Source: JAAXKN01 sp050259615 (GTDB lineage Bacteria > Bacteroidota > Ignavibacteria > Ignavibacteriales > SURF-24). From it: a stretch of DNA of 36,396 nucleotides. This document shows positions 9,306 to 16,684 of this stretch, piece after piece. The DNA lies in the NCBI GenBank assembly GCA_050259615.1, contig JBLNAZ010000099.1, positions 1-36,396 of the forward strand, read 5' to 3'. Below the pieces are notes generated by a model that worked only from the letters and a program-made list of their open reading frames with translations, was not told the origin of the DNA and did no database searches. The position numbers were made by a program, and so were the translations under genes. The first letter of the stretch is position 1. Each line of letters starts with the position of its first letter.

Positions 9306-9747
9306 TTATTATTAAATTAACCCGACAAATATCGAATGTCTTAAACTCTGAGTTAAAAAAGGCGAACTCCTCCGGAAGATGGCACCTCTTTATTAGGGGT
9401 GGGGAGCTTCACCTGATCGCTCACTATTCTCATTCTGAGGATTCAATGAGTCTTCACTTGCAGACTGCTGAAGTCAACATTTCTTAGAATATTATTACCG
9501 GAATTAGCCTTTTTTCACGTTTTCTTTTGAAATGCACAATATTATACTTACACAAAATACAAGAAGCGGCATAAAAAGCAAGACTTTTCCTCTCTGTAAT
9601 TGGAAATCTTTAAATTAAAAGGATTTAACGTGTTGTTGCGCAAAAATTGCCCTAATTATTTAGTTCAGATATACTCATTTGATCTTTATATTTGGATTTT
9701 AGCCTTTAATTTTTAATATTTACTCCTAATGGAAATTTGAGGGGATT
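9306..9747. other. Long non-coding interval upstream of the acylation cluster
   Basis: This 442-base interval lies between divergent genes and must hold promoters for both. A short open frame at 9281-9487 has no family resemblance and no ribosome site. No tRNA or strong hairpin was seen. The part nearest the cluster is A/T-rich and holds a TAnnTTTG-type element (listed separately). Confidence 0.6.
9687..9694 (+). promoter_or_regulatory. Possible Bacteroidota -7 element before the acylation cluster
   Basis: TATATTTG matches the TAnnTTTG consensus, 53 bases before the first ATG of the cluster. The best upstream partner is an imperfect TTTA at 9659-9662, 24 bases away, so the -33 half is weak. 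Tentative. Confidence 0.3.
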
Positions 9748-10434
9748 ATGGGTTTTGGCAAAATGCCGTTTCTTTTAATTTTACTTTTTACTTTTCTTAT
9801 TTCCGCCCCATCCTTTGCTTTTGCGGGTGGAATTGACAGTGCTGCCTACAAACAAAATCCGAACTATTGGCTGCAGACAGGTTTATATAATATATATAGA
9901 ACTCAGCGATCCAATATAGTAATGCTTGGCAACTCAATAACTCACGGGGTTAACTGGAATGAACTATTCGGGAGAAATGATATTGCTGAAAGAGGAATCC
10001 CCAGCGATATTGTGGAAGGTTTCCTGAGCCGGCTGGACTATATTTTCAGGCTGAACCCAAAGATCTGTTTTATTATGGGCGGAATAAATGATATCTATTC
10101 GGGCTACAGTGTTGATACGGTTTTTGCTGAATATGTAAAAGTGATCAGGGAACTTCAGAATCACAACATAACTCCTGTTATTCAATCGACACTGTTTGTT
10201 TCCGGAAAATGGCACAACGCACAAGAAAAAAATCCTGAAGTAAGTAAGCTGAATTTGCTCCTTAAAAATTACGCTGAAAAAAATAATCTGACTTTTGTTG
10301 ATCTGATTTCAAAAATGACACACAATGGATTGCTGAGAGATGAACTGACTTACGATGGACTTCACCTGAATGCCAATGGTTACGTTATCTGGCGTGAAGA
10401 ACTTGACCCGCTGCTAAATAAAATTAACCCATAG
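9748..10434 (+). CDS. Secreted SGNH/GDSL-family hydrolase (paralogue A of the cluster)
   Basis: Exported serine esterase-like protein of 228 residues, first gene of the putative surface acylation cluster. A signal peptide covers residues 1-26 (hydrophobic LLILLFTFLI, cleavage near FAFAG). The four SGNH blocks are present: LGNSITHG (nucleophile S63), the block-II region IAERGIPSD, GGINDIYSG (N114), and YDGLHLN (D203, H206). All catalytic residues are intact, so hydrolase or transferase activity is plausible. It is closely related to the cluster's last gene (15640-16323): both share WNEL-GRNDIAERGIP, LNPKICFIMGG and NGYVIWR or DGYVIWR segments. The ATG is preceded by TTGAGGGGA. The substrate is unknown. 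Candidates are deacylation or editing of an acylated surface glycan, or acyl transfer. Confidence 0.85.
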   Translation: MGFGKMPFLLILLFTFLISAPSFAFAGGIDSAAYKQNPNYWLQTGLYNIYRTQRSNIVMLGNSITHGVNWNELFGRNDIAERGIPSDIVEGFLSRLDYIFRLNPKICFIMGGINDIYSGYSVDTVFAEYVKVIRELQNHNITPVIQSTLFVSGKWHNAQEKNPEVSKLNLLLKNYAEKNNLTFVDLISKMTHNGLLRDELTYDGLHLNANGYVIWREELDPLLNKINP

Positions 10435-10538
10435 ACGATTCAGCACATATGATAGACCGGATTTAACAGGTCTGATTTTAACAAAAAGGATATTTATAAT
10501 CTTTTAGCGTGTTTTTAACATAAAAAAGGAAAATTCAA

Positions 10539-11975
10539 ATGGCATCAATCAAAGATAAGAACAGACCCGTTCTTCTTTTAACTCTGGCAATTCTGTTCTC
10601 TTTTATTCTTTCATGCATCCCTGAAGGTGTGAACATTGTTTTCTTCAAAACTAAACCTGTCAGTTTCTTTTCGGATATTAAACCCGATTCGCTTTTAAGT
10701 CACAGCCGTTCTCAAACTCCGGAAATCCTTTTGGCCTCCGGCAGCGGGATTCAAAGCAGTACTGAGAAAATTATATATGCTTCTTTCCCCGGACAGTTTC
10801 TTTTTGAATCTCTAAGCCGCCTGATCAGCCGGGATCAGGCAACTCCCGGGAGTAATTCGTCTCTGCTGCCTGAAACAAACGTGGGACTTTCAGGCAATGT
10901 AGCCCAGATGAAGAACTTCTTCAGTGCCCTTAAACAGTCCCGCTCAAAAAGTGTAAGGGTTGCCCATTATGGCGATTCCGGACTTGAAGGCGATCTGATT
11001 GATGCCGATATCAGGCAGATTCTGCAGAAGGAATGTGGCGGCTTGGGCGCAGGATTTCTTCCCGTTACATCACAGGACGTTTCATTCAGGGTTTCTACCG
11101 GTATATCTTTTTCAGGCGACTGGAAAACCTCTTCGGTTATCATAGGAAAGGAAACCAATTATCCGCTGGGAATTAACGGCTTTGTCTTTACACCAAAAGC
11201 CGGCAGCTGGGTTAAATACGACTGTCTGAACCGTTATTCATCTGCCAGCGGTTTTAAGACAATTAAGATCTATTATTCTGATGCAAAAAATTCATCGCTT
11301 AAATATTCTTTTAACAACGGCAGCGAGCAATCGGCCCCTCTTCAGACCGGAACAGGCGTTAAGGAACTTCTCCTTTCGGTGCCTTCAAACGGAAAATCAT
11401 TTAAGATGACTGCTACCATGGCCGACCAGGCTAAGTTCTATGGCATAAGCATGGAATCAGGTCCCGGGATATACCTCGACAACTTTGCCTGGAGGGGAAA
11501 TACCGGCACTTCATTCAGGGATATTTCTTCCGATATGATGAAGGACTTCAATAAGTATCTCAATTATAAACTCATCATACTCAGCTTCGGGCAAAACATG
11601 GTTTCTACCGGAAATGTCAACTTTGGATGGTACGAAAGCCAGATGACCAATGTTATTAATGACCTTAAAAAAGATTTTCCACAGGCAAGCTTTCTTCTTG
11701 TCAGCGTTGGCGACAGGGCAATAAAGAGAGGAACAAAGTTCGCTACCGACCCCAATGTTATGAAAATGGTGGAATCGCAGAAGAAGATCGCTAATTCCAC
11801 AGGAATTACTTTCTGGAATATGTTTGAAGCTATGGGAGGTGAAAATTCTATGGTCGAATGGGCAAGTTCAGGACTGGCATTCAAGGACTATGGCCATATT
11901 TCACTTGACGGTTCAAAAAAAGTTGCTGCAATGCTTTCAAAGGCTATTTTGAATGCATACTATTCTCAGCAGTAA
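10539..11975 (+). CDS. Membrane-anchored SGNH/GDSL-like protein with a beta-rich insertion (DltD/AlgX-like role?)
   Basis: Protein of 478 residues. Residues 10-27 form a hydrophobic anchor or lipoprotein signal (LLTLAILFSFILSC; C26 could be a lipobox cysteine). After a Ser-rich linker comes a helical segment and then the SGNH nucleophile block HYGDSGLEGD (S147). A beta-rich insertion of about 130 residues follows (about 180-310). The fold then resumes with SFGQN (N353) and ends with the Asp/His block KDYGHISLDG (D450, H453). This topology, anchored with the catalytic domain outside, is what DltD and the alginate acetylation proteins AlgJ/AlgX show. It is therefore the best candidate for the extracytoplasmic partner of the MBOAT protein encoded two genes beyond the ligase. 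It lies between secreted SGNH A and the ligase, on the same strand. The SGNH call is good; the role is inference. Confidence 0.72.
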   Translation: MASIKDKNRPVLLLTLAILFSFILSCIPEGVNIVFFKTKPVSFFSDIKPDSLLSHSRSQTPEILLASGSGIQSSTEKIIYASFPGQFLFESLSRLISRDQATPGSNSSLLPETNVGLSGNVAQMKNFFSALKQSRSKSVRVAHYGDSGLEGDLIDADIRQILQKECGGLGAGFLPVTSQDVSFRVSTGISFSGDWKTSSVIIGKETNYPLGINGFVFTPKAGSWVKYDCLNRYSSASGFKTIKIYYSDAKNSSLKYSFNNGSEQSAPLQTGTGVKELLLSVPSNGKSFKMTATMADQAKFYGISMESGPGIYLDNFAWRGNTGTSFRDISSDMMKDFNKYLNYKLIILSFGQNMVSTGNVNFGWYESQMTNVINDLKKDFPQASFLLVSVGDRAIKRGTKFATDPNVMKMVESQKKIANSTGITFWNMFEAMGGENSMVEWASSGLAFKDYGHISLDGSKKVAAMLSKAILNAYYSQQ

Positions 11976-12038
11976 TCAGCAGTTTTATTTTCAGGTTGTA
12001 GTAGTCTATATCTATTAACTTTCTAAGAAAAAAATAAC

Positions 12039-13763
12039 ATGATTAACAGATTTAACCCAAATGAAACTCTCTGGGAAAGGTGGAGCCTGAATGCAGCCCT
12101 GTTCCCTGAGAAAGAGGCTATTATACACTGGGATGCAGAAAATGAACCTTACAGATGGACATTCGGCAGCCTGCTTGCAAGCGCTGATAAGTTTGCACTT
12201 GCACTCATTCACCGGGGAATCAGAAAAGGTGATGTATGTGCAATTATTGTAAGGCATAATGCTGAGTTCTATCCGCTTTATCTGGCAATTGCAAGTATAG
12301 GCGCCATTCCTGCTGTTCTTGCTTATCCAAACGGCAGGCTTCACCCCGACAAGTTCAGGCAGGGGCTTGAAGGTATGGCTATGCATTCAGGGCTTGACTG
12401 GATAATGACTGAAAGGGAACTGGAGCATATTGTTGCCCCGCTTACTGTCAGTCAGAACAGTATGATTAAGGGAATCATTTTCCCTTTGGAATTTCATGAG
12501 GACCTGAAGTCCAATAACGAGGAGTATAATGAAATTCTCAATATCCGCAACAATATGAAATCCACTGATCCTTTTCTACTTCAGCATTCCTCAGGCACAA
12601 CCGGGCTGCAAAAGCCTGTTTTGCTTACGCATAAGGAAACCCTGCTTCAGATTGCAAACTATTCAGAGGCATTAAAGCTGACTGATGCAGATAAGGTTGC
12701 TACCTGGCTCCCGCTGTATCACGATATGGGTCTTATTGCAGCTTTCCATATGCCTCTGGCCTCAGGAATAACTACAATTCAGATGGATCCGTTCCAGTGG
12801 GTCATGGTTCCTGAAATACTTCTGGATGCAATTTCAAAGGAAAAGGCCACGCTGTCATGGCTTCCAAACTTTGCATTCAACCTTATGTCCGACAAAATCC
12901 GTACAGAAGATCTTGAAGGAATATCACTTGAATCGGTAAGAATGCTCATTAACTGCAGTGAACCTGTAAGATATGACAGTTTTATGAAATTCCTCGACTG
13001 TTTCGGCTCACTTGGTGTTACAAAGGAAAAGTTCGGAGCATGCTACGGTATGGCTGAAATTACATTCTCTGCCACACAGACCGAACCCGGTGTGGAACCC
13101 ATGCACATTAGTGTTGACAGACAGATGCTTTCTAAGGGAACTGTTAAACCGGCAGATGGCACCACACAGGTGGTACGTGTCTGTGTCTCTTCAGGAAAGC
13201 CTATCAGAGGTACAAAAATCAGGATCCTTGATGAAAACGGAAGTGAACTGCCGGAAGGAATGATTGGTGAAATTGTAATTAAATCAGAGACCGTATTCGA
13301 AGGCTACAGAAATTATCCCGAAAAGACTGCCGAGGTGCTCAAAGACGGATGGTACTATAGCGGTGATTACGGCTTTGTTTGGGACGGCTACATTTATGCC
13401 ATAGGTCGTAAGAAAGATATAATCATTGTTGCCGGAAATAATATTTATCCCGAAGATGTGGAAGACGCAGTTATGCAGGCTACGGGAGTCATTCCCGGAC
13501 GGGTAATAGCCTTCGGCGAGGAAGATGCTTCCATCGGGAGTGAACAGATCAGCGTAATTGCCGAATCACATTTTACGGAGCCTGAAATGCTGAAAAAGCT
13601 CCGCATGGATATAATCAAGTCCGGTATGCAGATAGATGTTACTATAAAAAATGTTTATATTGTGCCTCCAAGGTGGCTCATTAAGAGTTCTGCCGGAAAA
13701 CCGGCCCGAAAGGCAAATATGGAAAGAATATTAAAAAGTAAAGAAGAAGTACTCTGGGGGTAA
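12039..13763 (+). CDS. Fatty-acyl-AMP ligase (FAAL-type adenylate-forming enzyme)
   Basis: Adenylate-forming enzyme of 574 residues expected to activate a fatty acid with ATP and load it onto an acyl carrier protein. The phosphate-binding loop is HSSGTTGLQKP (about 184-194). The FAAL-like segment WLPLYHDMGLI (about 223-233) is followed by a CYGMAE motif, a YYSGDYGF motif with the conserved Asp, the hinge segment GRKKDIIIVAGNNIYPEDVE, and the C-terminal SSAGKPAR with the adenylation lysine. The HDMGL and NNIYPEDVE features favour FAAL over acyl-CoA synthetase. The ribosome site is weak, but the stop codon is separated from the acyl carrier gene by a single base, so the two are almost certainly co-translated. 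In the cluster it takes the place of DltA, though DltA activates D-alanine. Confidence 0.88.
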   Translation: MINRFNPNETLWERWSLNAALFPEKEAIIHWDAENEPYRWTFGSLLASADKFALALIHRGIRKGDVCAIIVRHNAEFYPLYLAIASIGAIPAVLAYPNGRLHPDKFRQGLEGMAMHSGLDWIMTERELEHIVAPLTVSQNSMIKGIIFPLEFHEDLKSNNEEYNEILNIRNNMKSTDPFLLQHSSGTTGLQKPVLLTHKETLLQIANYSEALKLTDADKVATWLPLYHDMGLIAAFHMPLASGITTIQMDPFQWVMVPEILLDAISKEKATLSWLPNFAFNLMSDKIRTEDLEGISLESVRMLINCSEPVRYDSFMKFLDCFGSLGVTKEKFGACYGMAEITFSATQTEPGVEPMHISVDRQMLSKGTVKPADGTTQVVRVCVSSGKPIRGTKIRILDENGSELPEGMIGEIVIKSETVFEGYRNYPEKTAEVLKDGWYYSGDYGFVWDGYIYAIGRKKDIIIVAGNNIYPEDVEDAVMQATGVIPGRVIAFGEEDASIGSEQISVIAESHFTEPEMLKKLRMDIIKSGMQIDVTIKNVYIVPPRWLIKSSAGKPARKANMERILKSKEEVLWG

Positions 13764-13764
13764 T

Positions 13765-13995
13765 ATGATTTCAGAAAGACTAAAAAAAACAATTCTAAAC
13801 GTCCTTCATTTGGACGATTTTGAAATAAACCACGATACCAGAGCCGATGAAGTTCCGGGCTGGGATTCCTTAAACCACATAAATGTTATTCTGGCTGTCG
13901 AAAAGGAATATAAGGTGCGCTTTAAGAATATTGAAGTGCTGAAACTGAAAAACATTGGCGACCTTCAAAAGCTGGTTGATTCAAAAGCAAACTGA
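13765..13995 (+). CDS. Stand-alone acyl carrier protein
   Basis: Acidic helical protein of 76 residues with the phosphopantetheine attachment motif GWDSLNHI (Ser35), followed by the typical helix-II and helix-III pattern (VEKEYKVRF, LKNIGDLQKLV). It is not the housekeeping AcpP: there is no fatty-acid synthesis gene next to it, and the motif reads WDSLNH rather than DSLDTVE. It begins one base after the ligase stop, with the GGGGG of the ligase end acting as ribosome site. It is therefore the dedicated acceptor for the ligase, the equivalent of DltC, and would hand the acyl group to the membrane acyltransferase that follows. Confidence 0.92.
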   Translation: MISERLKKTILNVLHLDDFEINHDTRADEVPGWDSLNHINVILAVEKEYKVRFKNIEVLKLKNIGDLQKLVDSKAN

Positions 13996-14095
13996 TGGAA
14001 TATTTCGTAAGGCTCTCTTTTTACAGAACTCAATTGAATTAAAAACAGAATTGGAAAATAATTTTTTTTATGGCAATTATTCAGGTGGCTAAAGA

Positions 14096-15595
14096 ATGTT
14101 AAGTAATATTGATCTTAATAAGTTTTTCTCATTATTTACTTATGTCCCGGATGATCCGCTTTTATTCAGTACAGCGGAATTTCTGTTTTTCTTCTTTGCC
14201 TTTATGGTATTCTATACTGCATTTTCGAAAAGCAGAAACTTCAGAATCTATATTCTGATTGTATTTTCGCTTTTCTTCTACTATAAGGCTGCCGGGCTTT
14301 ATTTCCTGATACTTGTCTTCAGTTCTGCTTTTAACTTCCTTGCCGGTAAATATATCGGATTCCAGGAAAATTACCTGAAGAAGAAAATGGTTCTGATCGC
14401 ATCAATTGCGGTGAATATCGGCGTACTGTTTTATTTCAAGTACACGAACTTTTTTATCGAAATTATCAACCATTTAAAGTCTTCCTCAATTACTCCATTG
14501 GATATATTTCTTCCCGTTGGAATTTCGTTTTTCACATTCAAGGCGCTCAGCTATGTGCTTGATGTTTACCTTGAAAAAATGGAGGCTGAAAAGAGCTTCA
14601 GGGATTTTCTTCTTTATGTTTCCTTTTTCCCGAACATTCTTGCCGGCCCAATAGACCGTGCTTCGGAATTTCTGCCGCAGGTTAAACAGGACTTTATAAT
14701 TCCGGAAAGCTATATTGGAAGGGGAGTATTCCTCATTATTTCCGGACTTTTTAAGAAAGCTGTTATTGCGGACTACATTGGAGTAAATTTTGTTGACCGC
14801 ATTTTCGAAATGCCAACTCGATATACAGGAGTTGAAAACCTTCTTGCTGTATATGGTTATGCATTAAAAGTTTACTGCGACTTTTCCGGTTACTCTGATA
14901 TTGCCATCGGTATCGCTTTGCTAATGGGCTTTAAGCTCATGGATAACTTCAATTCTCCATATCAGGCTTCCTCAATTGCGGATTTCTGGAGGCGCTGGCA
15001 TATTTCGCTTTCAAGCTGGCTGCAGGATTACCTCTTCCGGCCGCTTCAGATGAAATTCAGAAGTTTAAGAACTTTAGGAAACGCCTCAGCTTTAGTTATT
15101 ACATTCCTGATCTGCGGGCTCTGGCATGGAGCCTCATATACTTTTATTCTCTGGGGTGCGGTTCACGGCCTTATGATGGCATTTGCTCTGTTTACAAAAA
15201 AGCCCAAACAGCGGCTTTATGAAAAGCTCGGCATAAGTAATTCCAGGGCGCTTCACTTTTTCCAGGTAATAGTTACATTCCACCTGATAGCTGTCACATG
15301 GGTTTTATTTGGTGCAACTAGTTTATCAAATGCAATGGATATGTTCTCCCAGATATTTAACTATTTCAAGGGCGGGGTATTCCTCCAGTTTGTCCAGGCA
15401 TTTCCTGCTGTTTTTGCGCTCATATTGGCTGGATACGTTCTGCATTTTGTCCCAAAATCTTTGGAATTAAAAACTGCAGATTTTCTTACAAGAACCCCGC
15501 TTTGGGGAAAAGCTTTAGCGCTTGCAGTAATGATCTGGGTTGTGGCACAGGCCAAATCGGCAGATCTTCAGCCGTTTATATATTTTCAGTTTTGA
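14096..15595 (+). CDS. MBOAT-family membrane O-acyltransferase (AlgI/DltB type)
   Basis: Integral membrane protein of 499 residues with roughly eleven hydrophobic segments. The central MBOAT region is clear: FLPVGISFFTFKALSY (139-154), FFPNILAGPIDR (177-188), the YCDFSGYSDIAIG segment (260-272), FWRRWHISLSSWLQDYLFRP (298-317, H302), and the catalytic-type histidine in CGLWHGAS (H344). These are the hallmarks of AlgI and DltB. Such proteins take an acyl group from a cytoplasmic donor and pass it across the membrane to an exported glycan or lipid. An AGGTGG ribosome site lies upstream of the ATG. The cytoplasmic donor is probably the adjacent acyl carrier protein, as in the Dlt system. The acceptor is unknown. 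Confidence 0.93.
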   Translation: MLSNIDLNKFFSLFTYVPDDPLLFSTAEFLFFFFAFMVFYTAFSKSRNFRIYILIVFSLFFYYKAAGLYFLILVFSSAFNFLAGKYIGFQENYLKKKMVLIASIAVNIGVLFYFKYTNFFIEIINHLKSSSITPLDIFLPVGISFFTFKALSYVLDVYLEKMEAEKSFRDFLLYVSFFPNILAGPIDRASEFLPQVKQDFIIPESYIGRGVFLIISGLFKKAVIADYIGVNFVDRIFEMPTRYTGVENLLAVYGYALKVYCDFSGYSDIAIGIALLMGFKLMDNFNSPYQASSIADFWRRWHISLSSWLQDYLFRPLQMKFRSLRTLGNASALVITFLICGLWHGASYTFILWGAVHGLMMAFALFTKKPKQRLYEKLGISNSRALHFFQVIVTFHLIAVTWVLFGATSLSNAMDMFSQIFNYFKGGVFLQFVQAFPAVFALILAGYVLHFVPKSLELKTADFLTRTPLWGKALALAVMIWVVAQAKSADLQPFIYFQF

Positions 15596-15639
15596 TGGCA
15601 GCCTTAAAATATCAGGTGACATTCTAAAGGGTAAATACG

Positions 15640-16323
15640 ATGAAAAAGGGAATATGGCCACTTTTATTTTTCTTCTTTTTCTTTATTGCCGCTAATCTGT
15701 GGGCTCAGGCTGATTCAACTTATTACCAGGGAACACTGGACCACCGCCTTCAGGTTGGACTTTATAACGTATACAAAACTGAGCACGCCGCAATTGTAAT
15801 GCTTGGAAACTCGCTTACTCATGGCGTTAATTGGAATGAACTCCTTGGAAGAAATGACATTGCTGAAAGGGGAATTCCGGGTGACGGCCTCAGGGACTTT
15901 CTTAAACGCATGCAATTTGTGTATAAGCTTAATCCCAAAATATGTTTCATAATGGGGGGCGTAAACGACCTTTATACGGGGTATCCTCCTGAACTAATCT
16001 TCGCTAACTATACCAAGGTTGTTGAGGCCCTTAAAGAACATGATATAATTCCAATTATACAATCTTCATTATATGTTTCCTCAAAATATCTCCTTGCTTC
16101 ACAGAAAAACCGCGAAATAAGTATTCTGAATAACCTCCTTAAATCATACGCCGAAAAAAACGGCATTCTCTTTATCGATCTTAATGCAAGAATGAGCCGC
16201 GGGAACGACCTCCGCAGTGAGCTTACATTTGACGGCATTCACCTGAATGCAGATGGTTATGTCATCTGGCGGGATGAAATTGCACCTGTAATAAGCAGAT
16301 ATCCGGAACTGGGTTCCAGGTAA
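15640..16323 (+). CDS. Secreted SGNH/GDSL-family hydrolase (paralogue C of the cluster)
   Basis: Exported SGNH protein of 227 residues. The signal peptide is residues 1-24, with a run of phenylalanines and a cleavage site near LWAQA. The catalytic blocks are LGNSLTHG (S58), GGVNDLYTG (N109) and FDGIHLN (D198, H201), all intact. It is plainly a paralogue of the first gene of the cluster at 9748, with long shared stretches around the nucleophile and Asn blocks. It starts 44 bases after the MBOAT stop. The position of two near-copies at the two ends of the cluster suggests duplication and retention. It may act on the product of the MBOAT pathway as an esterase, or as a second transferase; the sequence does not decide. 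Confidence 0.86.
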   Translation: MKKGIWPLLFFFFFFIAANLWAQADSTYYQGTLDHRLQVGLYNVYKTEHAAIVMLGNSLTHGVNWNELLGRNDIAERGIPGDGLRDFLKRMQFVYKLNPKICFIMGGVNDLYTGYPPELIFANYTKVVEALKEHDIIPIIQSSLYVSSKYLLASQKNREISILNNLLKSYAEKNGILFIDLNARMSRGNDLRSELTFDGIHLNADGYVIWRDEIAPVISRYPELGSR

Positions 16324-16684
16324 ATAACCCTCTGACTCTGCAGAAAAATACCAGATGAATTAACTTTTCTAAAGATTTTTCAAAAATTTCCGCCCCAAAG
16401 CCACTAATAGTGCAATTTTGGGCTACAGAAATAATTCCAAAATGCCGGTTAAGGGCTTGACAATAAAATTTTCACCTGTTAACTTGGATCAAGCATTTGA
16501 TTTTAAAATGCCATGACCGTGCTCATTGCTTTTTAGGGATCCGTTAAATTCTACTTTTCTTTTGTAATAACTGACATTAAATATATACTCTTTTTCAATC
16601 CCTGCCTGGATTGGATTTTTCAGATGTAGTTATTTATCAGCTGTTTTATAACAGACCATTACTTTTCATAATTAACTTGAGGGG
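16324..16684. other. Intergenic region after the acylation cluster
   Basis: This 361-base interval has no convincing gene. At 16392-16423 there is an imperfect hairpin: GCCC and GGGC outer arms, AAA/TTT inside, and CACT/AGTG around the loop. It lacks a T-run, so termination is only possible. TTGACA occurs at 16457 without a clear -10. The stretch ends with TTGAGGGG directly before the next gene. Confidence 0.5.

Noticed and set aside
9281..9487. 68-codon plus-strand frame in the gap before the acylation cluster
   Set aside because: Overlaps the 5' end of the ProC-like gene, lacks a ribosome site and has no recognisable composition.
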